Shown: positions 19,098 through 28,722, counted from the first letter of the stretch. The stretch is DNA of 64,000 bases from Paludibaculum fermentans_A (GCF_051172195.1 NZ_JBPJAQ010000001.1:5890001-5954000), one strand, 5' to 3'. A program made the numbers and translations. Notes: a model not told the origin generated them from the letters alone.

Positions 19098-21929
19098 ATG
19101 AACTTCGAGCGTTGGTTGAATGCGCGGCCGGATACTCTCCGCGGCGGACTCGTCTCTTTGACTGGAGAGCGAGGGGCCAATCGGGCCTTCCGTTGGCCGC
19201 GGATCCTTGGGTCCTCTCTGATCATCCTCGGCATTGCGGGAATGGCTCCTGTTTTGGCGGAAGTCCCAATGCAGTGTGTGGCCGATTCTGCCAGAACTGA
19301 CAATCTTATGTTGCGGGCGGGAGAAATATCGGCGCAGGTGGATGACCTGGTTCTCAGGTGTACGGGGGGAACTCCTACGCCGGCGGGACTGCAGGTGCCA
19401 GTAACGGATATTCACATCGCATTCTCTGCAAACTACACAGGGCGAACCTACGGGGTTCTGACGGAATCACTTCTGCTCATCGATGAACCGGATCCGTCGG
19501 CCCAGGTGCCCTGCTTGACTGAGCCCGGTTTGTGCGGCCGGAAGGGCGGCAGCCCGGGCCCCAATGTTTTCCAGGCGAAAATCCTCGGCCCGAACGCGAT
19601 CGCATTCTACGGCATACCCATCGATCCCCCCGGGCCGGGGCAGACCCGGAGAGTTCGATTCACCAACCTTCGCGCGGATGCGTCGCGACTCCCGGTGCCC
19701 ACATCCCAAGTGCCCTCGACACTATCAGCCACCATCTCCGCGTCCAATCTGACGATCCTGAACGGGCAGCCCACCACCGCTGGCTACGTCATGGAGGCCC
19801 CGCTCTCCGTGTTGCTGCGGAATGCGGCTGGTGACGCGGACGTGAATAGTCCGACAGGGGCGGAATTCCCCAATTGCACCACGGTGACCAAACAGCGCTT
19901 CGCCAACCTGCGTTTCTCTGAACAGATGGGCTTCGAGTTCCAACCACCGAACTGGAAGTACGACCTCACGACCGGCGCGAAAGGCACACCGCAGAGCCAG
20001 GCGACGCTCGGCTGGATCTACCAATCCGAATCGGGGTTTTACAATGCGGACTTCCCGTCGGTCAACAATCTGAACAAGGCCGGGCTCGCTGATTCAGGAA
20101 CCAGGTTACAAGCCACATTCTCCGGGCTGCCCTCTGGGGCGACGATCTACGTTTCCACTGTGGCGATGACGTACACCAATGGTGTGCCGGTTCCCAACCC
20201 GGACGGCGTGGAGCAGGCACGCCTGACTGGGTCCGCGGCGGGTGCATTCGCCCCTGTGGCGGCTACCGATACCTTGGATGGCATTCCAGTCGCGGCCCTC
20301 GCCATCACGCAGGGGAACGCCTCGGCGGTTTGGGAAATCCTGAGCGGCAACGGGAGTTCAGTCCCGGGCAATATCGATATTCCAGTTTGGATTTCGTTCC
20401 CGGGGAATGGCGTGGGCGTGGGCACGGCTCATGTGACGATGGGCTTCGCGCCCGTGTCGACGATCACCACGAACAGTGAAACGGCGCCGATTCCCCGGTT
20501 TACCGCGCAATCCCAGACTTTGCCGCTGTTGACCATCCTGGACTCCTGCCCGGCCTCTCAGTACCTGGTGACGACTTCGCCCGCATTCCTGCCGATCGTG
20601 GTGGATGGCCAGCCCTATACATCGCCGAAGTCCTTCCCCTGGCAGCCCGGTACGACACATACCGTTTCCGTGGCGAACGCCGTGGCCGCCGGCAATGGGA
20701 CACGCCAATTGTTCCTGGGCTGGAACGATGCCGGCGCTCTCTCACACACCATTGCCGTTCCGCCGTCGCCGACGGCCTATGTCGCCAGTTTCAAGACGCA
20801 GTTTCTCTTGGATCTCAAGATACTGCCCACCGCGGGCGGTACGGTAACCTTGACTCCGCCAACGTCCGACGGCTACTACGACCCGCAAACCAAAGTTGAG
20901 ATTTCAGCCTCGCCCAATCCCTTATATGGCTTTGCCGGGTATTCCGGCGACATCTCGGAGACGCTCAATTCAACCAGTCTGAAGCTTTCCACCCCGCGGA
21001 GCGTGACAGTGACATTTGTGCGCGCGGGTCCCGTCTCTTCGACTGTGGGCGTCACCCCTGCTTCCGGGGCGGGCTCGTACCGTAGCTTTCAGGCCGTTTA
21101 TGAAGGTTCGCAGGGCGCCGGCAGCCTCACCTGGGTCCAGCTTCTCTTCGCGGCTGCGCCGGATGGCGGAGGGCAGCCCTTCTGCTTCGTTCACTACGAC
21201 GTGAAAGCCGGGCAGATGTGGCTGTACTCCGACGTCTACGGTTTCTTCGCCGGTCCGGTGGCGCCCGGACAGAACTCGGCCGCCCTGCAGGGATCCTCCT
21301 GCGCCGTGGAGCCAACCTACTCGCGCGTGAGCCTGGACGGCGCCTGGTTGACCTTTGAGCCCTTTCTGCTGTTCAAGGTCCCGGGAGCAAAGCGGGTGTA
21401 TCTGCGGGAGAGGGATGACGCCGGGGTGGATAGTGGATGGGTGCAGCGCGGGACTTGGGATCAGCAGGCCGTGGGCTCGCCTGTCACGTTTATCAACCCT
21501 GCTACCAGCGAGGGAACCGGCACCTATTTCGAGCTCAATTTCACCACAATGCCGGCGCCCGCATTGTATTCCGCGCCGCTTGGCTGGAAGCAGTTCCTGA
21601 TCGCCGCCGATTCCGACGGGGGCGGTCAGCCGTTTTGTTTCGTGCACTACGACACCGCCGCCGGGCAGTTCTGGATGTACTCCTCGGATGTTGGGTTCTT
21701 CATCGGGCCCGTTGCGCCGGGCTCGGCCTCCACTGCGCTGGATACCTCCGCATGCACTCTGTACACCGCGGGTGCGACGTACACGAACTCACTCTACACT
21801 CAGATCCTGTCGCTTCCCATTGAACTCAAGGCCCCGATGAAGGGGGTCAAGAAGCTGTACACGCGGTATTTGGATCCTCTCATGACCGACTCGGGCTTTG
21901 TCGAAATGGGTTGGTACCGGATTCCATAA
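19098..21929 (+). CDS. Tandem secreted multi-domain protein, copy 3
   Basis: 943 residues. ATG 19098 (GAGG seven bases upstream) is preferred to GTG 19086. Its N-terminus is odd: about 35 polar residues precede the hydrophobic core (ILGSSLIILGIAGMAPVLAE), so it may use an extended signal peptide or a membrane anchor. Domain 1 keeps C60 (VPMQC) and LRCTGGTPTPAG, but has CGRKGG where the others have CGWTGG. The rest follows the family plan, with InlB-like repeats lacking the extra Cys pair (LPTAGGTVTLTPPTSDGYYD). It is most similar to copy 5 in that region and at AGPVSSTVGV.PASG. The last unit ends DSGFVEMGWYRIP, divergent from the GTYQVP end of copies 1, 2 and 4. Confidence 0.9.
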   Translation: MNFERWLNARPDTLRGGLVSLTGERGANRAFRWPRILGSSLIILGIAGMAPVLAEVPMQCVADSARTDNLMLRAGEISAQVDDLVLRCTGGTPTPAGLQVPVTDIHIAFSANYTGRTYGVLTESLLLIDEPDPSAQVPCLTEPGLCGRKGGSPGPNVFQAKILGPNAIAFYGIPIDPPGPGQTRRVRFTNLRADASRLPVPTSQVPSTLSATISASNLTILNGQPTTAGYVMEAPLSVLLRNAAGDADVNSPTGAEFPNCTTVTKQRFANLRFSEQMGFEFQPPNWKYDLTTGAKGTPQSQATLGWIYQSESGFYNADFPSVNNLNKAGLADSGTRLQATFSGLPSGATIYVSTVAMTYTNGVPVPNPDGVEQARLTGSAAGAFAPVAATDTLDGIPVAALAITQGNASAVWEILSGNGSSVPGNIDIPVWISFPGNGVGVGTAHVTMGFAPVSTITTNSETAPIPRFTAQSQTLPLLTILDSCPASQYLVTTSPAFLPIVVDGQPYTSPKSFPWQPGTTHTVSVANAVAAGNGTRQLFLGWNDAGALSHTIAVPPSPTAYVASFKTQFLLDLKILPTAGGTVTLTPPTSDGYYDPQTKVEISASPNPLYGFAGYSGDISETLNSTSLKLSTPRSVTVTFVRAGPVSSTVGVTPASGAGSYRSFQAVYEGSQGAGSLTWVQLLFAAAPDGGGQPFCFVHYDVKAGQMWLYSDVYGFFAGPVAPGQNSAALQGSSCAVEPTYSRVSLDGAWLTFEPFLLFKVPGAKRVYLRERDDAGVDSGWVQRGTWDQQAVGSPVTFINPATSEGTGTYFELNFTTMPAPALYSAPLGWKQFLIAADSDGGGQPFCFVHYDTAAGQFWMYSSDVGFFIGPVAPGSASTALDTSACTLYTAGATYTNSLYTQILSLPIELKAPMKGVKKLYTRYLDPLMTDSGFVEMGWYRIP

Positions 21930-22000
21930 CGGAGTCCCGCGTGCCCCCACGGGCCGCCAAAACAGAGGAAGCCGCATTGAGCCGCGAACGTGGGTGAGCG
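21928..22000 (+). repeat. Copy-3 tail repeat, unit 1
   Basis: AACGGAGTCCC followed by CGGGCCGCCA and ACAG-GGAA-GC, ending near CGTGGGTGAGCGG. It is repeated with substitutions at 22059-22131. It begins inside the stop codon of copy 3. Confidence 0.6.
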
Positions 22001-22739
22001 GATAGCCACCGAAAGGCTCCGCTCAGCCAGTATCTCGACCCATTGCCCGTGCGTCCTCAACGGAGTCCCCCATGGCCCTGCGGGCCGCCAGACAGGTGGA
22101 AAGCTCCGCTGGACCGAACACGTGGGACGGCGGCACCCCTGGTCCGCGGGCGCCCCCCTGGTCGGCCCCGTGGAGGCTCATCGCCACCCACCCGCCTGAC
22201 TTCCAACGGTGTTGGCGGCCAGCCGCAGGCATGGCCTAAGACGGGGCAGCAAGGGATGAAAGTGACTCCCAGCAGGAGCTAATTGAAGGAAAACCTCGGC
22301 GGCGAGGTGGAAATCGATGCCTCATAGAATCCGCCAGTAACAATCAAGTCAATTTGGACTGAGTTCTGCAAGACGATCAAGTACGTACCTTTCCGGTAAG
22401 TCCGGACGGCTCCACCGATGCGAGGCGTGCCGCGCACACCCCAATAGCCCATGCTCGGTGTTGCCCGGTTTCCGATGCCTCGTGGTCTCCCAGGCGGCTC
22501 CCCTAAGGCACTGAGCTGTGACGCTTTCCGTCGAGGCGGGGACGCTGCGACGGTCCCTCTTGACGACCCGCGTCGGCGCCTTGAGTATCGCAATCACCGC
22601 CGCCTGCAAAAAAGTTCCTTAATAACCAGAAAGTAAGACGATCTTGCGAGCGTTTATTAGCTCCGGGGGAGTATATTAGTTTTTCGGTCATCCCCGTTCT
22701 CTCGGACGACTGGGACATGCTTATTCCTGTGGGGGGATT
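21930..22739. other. Spacer between the two array blocks
   Basis: No gene supported. It starts with a degenerate direct repeat (21928-22000 and 22059-22131) derived from the 3' flank of copy 3, continues with anonymous sequence, and from 22500 becomes the repeated 5' flank of the second block. The weak short frames in it are not conserved. Confidence 0.6.
22059..22131 (+). repeat. Copy-3 tail repeat, unit 2
   Basis: AACGGAGTCCC, then GCGGGCCGCCA and ACAGGTGGAAAGC, ending near ACGTGGGACGGCGG. It is parallel to unit 1, 131 bases further on. It may be the 3' flank of a lost family member. Confidence 0.6.
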
Positions 22740-22880
22740 GTGCCTAAACGATTGCGATACCCAGCGGCGCTTACCGCGCTCGCCCTCAGATCCGCCTCCA
22801 TTTCCTTTCTACTGCTGCTGAGTTGGATGCCCTGCCGGGCTCAAACTTCCGCACTGCTGTGTACCGCCTCAGCGGGGGAA
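22500..22880 (+). repeat. Array 5' flank, copy B
   Basis: Direct repeat of 12795-13170. It shows the same order of conserved words: CCTAAGGCACTGA, CCGCC-GCAAAAAA, GGGAGTATATTAGTTTTTCGG, GACATGCTTATTCCTGTGGG, then the relic start with CGATACCCAGCGGCGCT and CGCGCTCGCCCTCAGATCCG. It marks the left edge of the duplicated block. Confidence 0.7.
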
Positions 22881-22995
22881 TGGCGCCCGATCCATCCGAC
22901 GGAAATCTCGGCCGCTGCCAGCGACATCGTCGTTACCTGCATTAAACATCGACTCCGGCTGGCCGCAGGTAGGGTCTCACAAGGTCACCTGGTGA
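22740..22995 (+). pseudogene. Shrunken relic B of the tandem secreted-protein family
   Basis: GTG start as in relic A, with signal peptide MPKRLRYPAALTALALRSAS...MPCRAQT and the start of domain 1 (LLCTASAGEW, TEISAAASDIVVTC). Right after that Cys the sequence jumps, in a +1 shifted frame, to the family C-terminus (IDSGWPQVGSHKVTW, stop 22993-22995). Read without the shift, the frame runs on to 23105 as unrelated sequence. The downstream flank, including the 9-bp hairpin, is that of copy 1, not of relic A. It therefore looks like a recombination product between a relic-A-type gene and the end of a copy-1-type gene. Confidence 0.75.
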
Positions 22996-22999
22996 AACC

Positions 23000-23029
23000 G
23001 GGAGAGCGGCCCGCAGAGCTCGCTCTCCC
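23000..23029 (+). terminator. Hairpin after relic B
   Basis: GGGAGAGCG (23000-23008) pairs with CGCTCTCCC (23021-23029). The arms are identical to those after copy 1. Confidence 0.55.
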
Positions 23030-23113
23030 ATGTTCCTTCCTGGCGAGGGGAATGCGGGTATTTCAACCAACAGTGCTATCGAACTCGCTTGAAACGCTGA
23101 TGTAGGAGCGCAA

Positions 23114-25876
23114 ATGAAGACCTCGAGAATCCGAACAATGCATGCGAGCGCCAGGTGGCTGGCCTTGCTCTCATTCGCCATGCTCGCCTTTTCCGCGACG
23201 GCGGCGGGCCAGAGCAACCCATTGCAGTGCGACGCGATCCCGGACCTCGCGCGCACTCTCGGGCAGACTGAGATCAGCGCCCGCGCCGCGGGAATCATCA
23301 TCGTATGCTGGGGCGGTACTCCTACCCCTGCCGGACAACCGGTACCCACGAACGACATCCTGATTTACTTCAATGCGGATTATTCGGGACGAACCACCGG
23401 ACAGTTGACCGAATCGCTACTAACGGTTGATGAGCCGTCCCCCCAAATCCAGGTCCCCTGCACAACAGATCCCAGCCTCTGCGGATGGACCGGCGGGAGC
23501 AAAGGGCCCAATGTCTTCCAGGGCAGGCTTCTGGCGAAGAATGCAATCGCCTTTTATGGGGTTCCTGTGAATCCGCCCGGGGACTCCGGGGCGCTACTGG
23601 TGCTTCGCGTCTTCAACGTGCGGCTGAACGTATCCACGCTGCCGGTGGCTTCGCCTCCGAATCTGCCGTACGCGGTTGCGTCGGTCGCTATGTCCGGGAG
23701 CGGGCTCCTCGACGGTACGCAGGTCTCCCTCGGCACGGTACAGTCCTCCATGCTCGCGACACTCCAGAACGCCGCGGGTGACGCGGCGGTAACCAGCCCG
23801 AAAGGTGTCGAATTCACTGACTGTGCACCCGTGACCAAGCGGCGCCTGGCAAACCTGCGGTTTAGCGAACAGTTCGGCACTGCCTTTCTCCAGCCCAATT
23901 GGACCTACGATCCGGTCACTGGAGTGCCTGGCACCCCTGCCGTCCAGGCGGTGCCGGGCGGTGTTTACAATACCACCTCAGGCTTTTATAACCCGAATTT
24001 CCCAGCCACGAACAACCTGAATAAGGCCGGTTTGGCCGATTCCGGCACGCGTCTGCAGGCGACGTTCAGCGGGTTGCCACCCGGAGCGACGCTGTATGTC
24101 TCCACGGTTGCCGTGACCTACACAAATGGCGTGCCGGCGCCGAATGCAAACGGCCTGGACGAAGCGCGCCTCACGGCCAGCACCGGAGGGGCTTTCGCGC
24201 CGGTGGCGGCAACGGAAACACTCGACGGGATTCCTGTCGCCGTGCTGCCGGTCGATAAAGCCAGCGTCACCGCGGTCTGGGAGATCCTCAAGAGCCACCC
24301 CGGCGAGTCGGCCAGTCTCGATTTCCCTGTGTGGATCTCATTCTCGGGCAGCGGCGCAGGATTGACCACAGCCACTGTCGCGATGCAACTCGGGCCCACC
24401 TCCAGCGAGACAGGGGCCAGCGATACCGCGCACCTGCCCCGCTTCGCGGATTCACCCATCACCCTCCCATTGTTGACGGCTCCCGCGATGTGCCCCAGCG
24501 CGCCCTATCTGGTGACGACTTCGCCGCCCTTTTTGCCGGTGGTCGTCGATGGGCAGACCTACACCTCACCAATGACATTCTCCTGGCAGCCGGGCAGCAC
24601 GCACACCCTCAGCGCCAGTTATGCGAATGTTACGGGGCCGGGAACTCGCCAGGTCTTCACTGCCTGGAGCGACAGCAACCTGTTCGTGCGCACCATCGTC
24701 GCGCCGCCGGGCACGGCCACCTACACGGCGAACTACAAAACTCAATACCAGGTGAATGCGACGGTGACCCCCGCCGGTTGCGGCACCGTAAAGCTGAACC
24801 CGGCCGGATCGAATTCCTATTATGACGCCGGCCAGGGACTGGATATCACGGCCACTCCGGTTGGGCCGTGCTATTTCGTCGATATCAGTGGCGACGGAAC
24901 CTCTACCGCACCCCTCCTCAGGGTGTTCGTGACAAAGCCCATGAATTTTACGGCTTCGTTCGTAGCCACTACCGGCGGCACAAAGCCGGTGAGCGTCAGC
25001 CCCGCTTCCGGGTCGGGCTCAAAGCAGTACTTCATCTCCCTCTTCCAGGCGGCGCAAGGAGCAAGCACTCTCCGCTGGGTCCAGATGCTGGTCGCTAAGT
25101 CGCCCGATGGTGGCGGGCAGCCGTTCTGCCTGATCCACTACGACGCCCCCGGCAATTCGTACTGGGTCTATTCCGACATCTACGGTTTCTTCCAGGGGCC
25201 GGCCTACCCGCGAGATCCCACAGATACCCTGCAGAGCTCTGCCTGTGCCTTGGACACCTACAATACCTCCGCGTTCTATAACGGGGCGCAGTTGACTCTG
25301 CGGCTCATGGTGCTGTTCAAGTCCGCGGCCGCGGACAATATCTACCTGCGCACGATGGACTTCTTCGGCGCGGACTCCGGTTGGGTGAAGAACGGTACCT
25401 GGACCATGGCCGCGATGCCGCCGCCGGCAATGTCAGTTTCACCCTCCAGCGGCGGCTCTGCCTCCCCTTACTTCCAGGCGAATTACGCCCTGGATGAGTA
25501 CGGCCAACAGGGCGGACCGTCACGCGGATGGCAGCAGTTCCTGGTCGCGGCGGATCCGACAGGTGGCGGTCAGCCTTTCTGTTACGTACACCTGGATCGC
25601 GCCGCGAACATGCTCTGGATGTACTCCTCAGACATCGGCTTCTTCCTGGGCCCGGTCGCGCCAGGCGCCGCATCAACCAAGTTGGATAGTTCTGCCTGTT
25701 CCGTAAACACGGCGGCGGCTTCCACCGGAACTGGGTTTAATTTCAGTTCCGATCTGAAACTGCCGCTGACGCTGAAGGCGCCCATGTCCGGCGCGAAGAA
25801 GCTCTACATGCGCACGATGGACGAGCTGATGCGCGACTCCGGCTGGCAGCAGGTGGGGACCTACCAGGTTCCCTAG
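23114..25876 (+). CDS. Tandem secreted multi-domain protein, copy 4
   Basis: 920 residues. ATG 23114 has AGGAG at a normal distance and a signal peptide LALLSFAMLAFSATAAGQ. It has the full family architecture: LQC, IIVCWGGTPTPAGQPVPTND (W replaces S in the usual CSGG), YFNADYSGRTTG, PCTTDPSLCGWTGGSKGPN, VTKRRLANLRFSEQFG, InlB-like repeats with the extra Cys pair (PAGCGTV, VGPCYF), and two C-terminal GGGQPFC units. It is the closest relative of copy 2 along the whole length and nearly identical in the last unit. It sits after relic B exactly as copy 2 sits after copy 1, in line with block duplication. Confidence 0.9.
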   Translation: MKTSRIRTMHASARWLALLSFAMLAFSATAAGQSNPLQCDAIPDLARTLGQTEISARAAGIIIVCWGGTPTPAGQPVPTNDILIYFNADYSGRTTGQLTESLLTVDEPSPQIQVPCTTDPSLCGWTGGSKGPNVFQGRLLAKNAIAFYGVPVNPPGDSGALLVLRVFNVRLNVSTLPVASPPNLPYAVASVAMSGSGLLDGTQVSLGTVQSSMLATLQNAAGDAAVTSPKGVEFTDCAPVTKRRLANLRFSEQFGTAFLQPNWTYDPVTGVPGTPAVQAVPGGVYNTTSGFYNPNFPATNNLNKAGLADSGTRLQATFSGLPPGATLYVSTVAVTYTNGVPAPNANGLDEARLTASTGGAFAPVAATETLDGIPVAVLPVDKASVTAVWEILKSHPGESASLDFPVWISFSGSGAGLTTATVAMQLGPTSSETGASDTAHLPRFADSPITLPLLTAPAMCPSAPYLVTTSPPFLPVVVDGQTYTSPMTFSWQPGSTHTLSASYANVTGPGTRQVFTAWSDSNLFVRTIVAPPGTATYTANYKTQYQVNATVTPAGCGTVKLNPAGSNSYYDAGQGLDITATPVGPCYFVDISGDGTSTAPLLRVFVTKPMNFTASFVATTGGTKPVSVSPASGSGSKQYFISLFQAAQGASTLRWVQMLVAKSPDGGGQPFCLIHYDAPGNSYWVYSDIYGFFQGPAYPRDPTDTLQSSACALDTYNTSAFYNGAQLTLRLMVLFKSAAADNIYLRTMDFFGADSGWVKNGTWTMAAMPPPAMSVSPSSGGSASPYFQANYALDEYGQQGGPSRGWQQFLVAADPTGGGQPFCYVHLDRAANMLWMYSSDIGFFLGPVAPGAASTKLDSSACSVNTAAASTGTGFNFSSDLKLPLTLKAPMSGAKKLYMRTMDELMRDSGWQQVGTYQVP

Positions 25877-25942
25877 TAGTGCGGCCGGGGCTATCCTGTC
25901 GAAGGACACCCCTGCTCAATTCCGATCCGGCTTTACGAGAAC

Positions 25943-28714
25943 ATGATGACCAATTCAAAACTAAATATGGATTCATGGATTAACTCAAGGACCGTGCTCG
26001 CCTGCCTGTTGTTTATGGCAGCAGCGCCCGCATACGGACAGTTCACGCCCCTGGTCTGCGTTGCAAGCTCGGACGCAAACCGTAACTTGCGCGACACCGA
26101 GATCACCGCCCGGGTGAGCGATATCGTGATCAGTTGCTCCGGCGGCACACCCACGCCGGCCGGACAAGCGGTGCCCACCAGGGATTTCCTGGTCTACTTC
26201 GAGCTGAATCATACCGGCCGCAAAACGGGCGATCTGCTGGACTCCCTGCTCCTGGTCGACGATCCCCCTCCCCAAGCGCAGTCGCCCTGTGCGACCGATG
26301 TCAGCCTGTGCGGATGGACCGGCGGCGGGAAGGGCCCGAATGTCTTCCAGGGGAAGGTTCTGGCGCCTAATGCGATTGCATTCTACGGGATTCCTGTGGA
26401 TCCTCCCGGAGATTTCACACAGCGAACGTTCCGGATTGTGAATCCGCGGCTGAATGTCTCCTCGCAGTGGCCCTCCGGCTCGGAGCGACCAAATCCCGTG
26501 ATGGCCAATGTCACGGCGTCCGGCCTCGCACTGCAGAACGCAAACGGACTGGTCGTTGGTTATTCTTATTCACTACATCAGATGCAGGTGCGCGACGCCG
26601 CGGGCAATGCCCTGTCCACCGCCAACAACGGCATTGAGGTGCCCAATTGCACCACCGTGACCAAAAAACGCTTTGCCACCCTGCGGTTTTCCGACTTTCT
26701 GGGGCTTTCGCTGCTGCCGCCGAACTGGACCTACGACCCGTTGACCGCGGCGCCCGGCGCGCCGAGCTCGCAGGCGGTGCCCGGCACGCTCTACTACACG
26801 GAATCCGGGTTCTACAATCCCCTTTTTCCGCAGGCCAACCACCTCAATAAAGCCGGACTGGCCGATTCCGGCACCCGCCTGCAGGCGACGTTCACAGGAC
26901 TTCCTGCCGGCGCGGCAATCTATGTCTCCACTGTGGGCGTGACATACGCCAATGGTGTGCCGTCACCAAGTTCGAATCCCGCGCTGCAGGCGCGGCTGAC
27001 AATGGCCGCCGAGGGGGCTTTTGCTCCAGTGCCCGCAACCGAAACGCTGGATGGAATTCCCGTGGCCGCTGTAGCCATCAACAAGGGGACGGCCTCAGTG
27101 GTGTGGGAGGTGACGCAGGCCACAGCCTGGATTCAGAACGATTTCGACTTTCCCGTTTGGATCTCCTTCCCCGGCAATGCAGTAGGTTTGGGGACAACCA
27201 GCGTCAGCCTTCGTCTGGCTCCAGTTTCCAGCGAAACATCGGCCAGTGAAACGGCTTGGATTCCGCGCTTTGCCGACATCCCAACTACGCTGCCACTCCT
27301 GACAACCCTCAATATGTGTCCCGCCACGCAGTATCTGGTCACGACATCCCCGGCGTTTCTTCCGGTTACCGTGGACGGACAGACCTTTACTTCCCCAAAG
27401 TCCTTTCCCTGGACACCAGGCAGCACCCACACGATCAGCGTGGCCGCGGCGATTCCACGAGAGGCCGGCGTCCGGTACGCGGCCACCGGTTGGAGCGATG
27501 GCGGTGCGCTGACGCACACCATCACTGTGCCGCCGTCGCCCACCACGTACGTGGCGGCGTACAAGCTGCAGTACCTGCTGGACATAAAAGTAGTCCCCGC
27601 TGGTGGAGGTACGGTGTCCGTGGAGCCCGCTTCGCCGGATGGTTATTACGACCCCGCCCCCTTTACGGATTTGAAGGTCTCTGCCGTTCCTGGTCCGCTT
27701 TACAGCTTCACTGCCTTCTCTGGCGACCTGATTGGCCCGTACGGTTACCAGCTCCTGAGGATGACGAAGCCGCGGAGTATCACCGCGACCTTCCTGAAGG
27801 CCGGGCCGGTCTCTTCTACGGTGGGCGTCTCGCCGGCCTCGGGCAGCGGAAGCGAAGCTCTTCTCACGGCCACTTACGAAGGTTCGCAGGGATTCCAGAG
27901 CCTCAAGTGGGTGGAACTGTTGCTGGCTACCGCCCCGGACGGCGGCGGGCAGCCCTTCTGCTTTGTCCACTTTGACGCACATGCAATGTCTTACTGGCTG
28001 TACTCCGACGTGGATGGCTTCTTCCACGGCCCGGTGACGGCAGGCACCCCCTCAGCCGACCTGCAGGGCTCATCCTGCTTCTTGGATACGAGTTCCTACC
28101 AAAACTCGCCTAACGTGAATGGACCGCGGTTGTCCGTGTCCGCACAACTGCTTTTCAAGACCGCTGGTGCCAGGAACATCTACCTGCGTGCCATGGACGA
28201 AGCGGGGGTAGACACAGGCTGGGTTCAGCAGGGGACCTGGACTCAGCAACCAGCGCCACCTCCGTCCATGTCCGCCACGCGAACCAGCGCCCTGGGACCA
28301 TATCAGTACTTTCAACTGAGCAGTTCGATCGGCCAGCATTCCTATCTCAGCACCGCGCCGGTAGGCTGGACCCAGTTTCTCATCGCGGCCGATCCGACTG
28401 GCGGCGGTCAGCCTTTCTGCTTCGTCCACTACGACCGGGCGGGCCAGGAACTTTGGATGTACTCCTCCGATGTTGGCTTCTTCCTCGGTCCGGTGAAACC
28501 CGGGAACAACTCGAATCTCCTCCAAAGCTCGGCTTGTAACGTGGACACGAGCCAATCCGGCCCGGCCGGGAATTCGACATCGAGTTTTGGGCTCTCGCTC
28601 TTGCTGGGTCTGAGGCCTCCGATGCAGGGTCCAAAGAAGTTGTATATGCGCTCGATGGACGCGCTCAAGATGGATTCCGGCTTCCAGCTTGTAGGGACTT
28701 TCCAGGTGCCCTAG
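25943..28714 (+). CDS. Tandem secreted multi-domain protein, copy 5
   Basis: 923 residues, start ATG 25943 (a second ATG follows at 25946). Signal peptide TVLACLLFMAAAPAYGQ. Family motifs: VISCSGGTPTPAGQAVPTRD, YFELNHTGRKTG (diverged from DYTGRTTG), PCATDVSLCGWTGGGKGPN, VTKKRFATLRFSDF, GLADSGTRLQATFTGLPAGA. The InlB-like part (DIKVVPAGGGTVSVEPASPD, YYDPAPFTDLKVSA) and AGPVSSTVGVSPASG match copy 3. The last unit is the most diverged (GLSLLLGLRPPMQGPKKLYM, DSGFQLVGTFQVP). It closes the array; a 9-bp hairpin follows. Confidence 0.9.
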   Translation: MMTNSKLNMDSWINSRTVLACLLFMAAAPAYGQFTPLVCVASSDANRNLRDTEITARVSDIVISCSGGTPTPAGQAVPTRDFLVYFELNHTGRKTGDLLDSLLLVDDPPPQAQSPCATDVSLCGWTGGGKGPNVFQGKVLAPNAIAFYGIPVDPPGDFTQRTFRIVNPRLNVSSQWPSGSERPNPVMANVTASGLALQNANGLVVGYSYSLHQMQVRDAAGNALSTANNGIEVPNCTTVTKKRFATLRFSDFLGLSLLPPNWTYDPLTAAPGAPSSQAVPGTLYYTESGFYNPLFPQANHLNKAGLADSGTRLQATFTGLPAGAAIYVSTVGVTYANGVPSPSSNPALQARLTMAAEGAFAPVPATETLDGIPVAAVAINKGTASVVWEVTQATAWIQNDFDFPVWISFPGNAVGLGTTSVSLRLAPVSSETSASETAWIPRFADIPTTLPLLTTLNMCPATQYLVTTSPAFLPVTVDGQTFTSPKSFPWTPGSTHTISVAAAIPREAGVRYAATGWSDGGALTHTITVPPSPTTYVAAYKLQYLLDIKVVPAGGGTVSVEPASPDGYYDPAPFTDLKVSAVPGPLYSFTAFSGDLIGPYGYQLLRMTKPRSITATFLKAGPVSSTVGVSPASGSGSEALLTATYEGSQGFQSLKWVELLLATAPDGGGQPFCFVHFDAHAMSYWLYSDVDGFFHGPVTAGTPSADLQGSSCFLDTSSYQNSPNVNGPRLSVSAQLLFKTAGARNIYLRAMDEAGVDTGWVQQGTWTQQPAPPPSMSATRTSALGPYQYFQLSSSIGQHSYLSTAPVGWTQFLIAADPTGGGQPFCFVHYDRAGQELWMYSSDVGFFLGPVKPGNNSNLLQSSACNVDTSQSGPAGNSTSSFGLSLLLGLRPPMQGPKKLYMRSMDALKMDSGFQLVGTFQVP

Positions 28715-28722
28715 CAGCCGGC

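Noticed and set aside
22503..22718. Minus-strand frames in both array flanks starting MSQSSERTGM / MSPSPERPGM, suggesting a conserved peptide
   Set aside because: The similarity follows from the DNA repeat. Changes are not mainly at silent positions and the frames diverge quickly, so no coding selection is evident.
13448..28714. Array explained as an assembly artefact of collapsed or repeated reads
   Set aside because: Copies differ throughout, have distinct signal peptides and flanks, and only some segments are near-identical, so they are real separate genes on present evidence.
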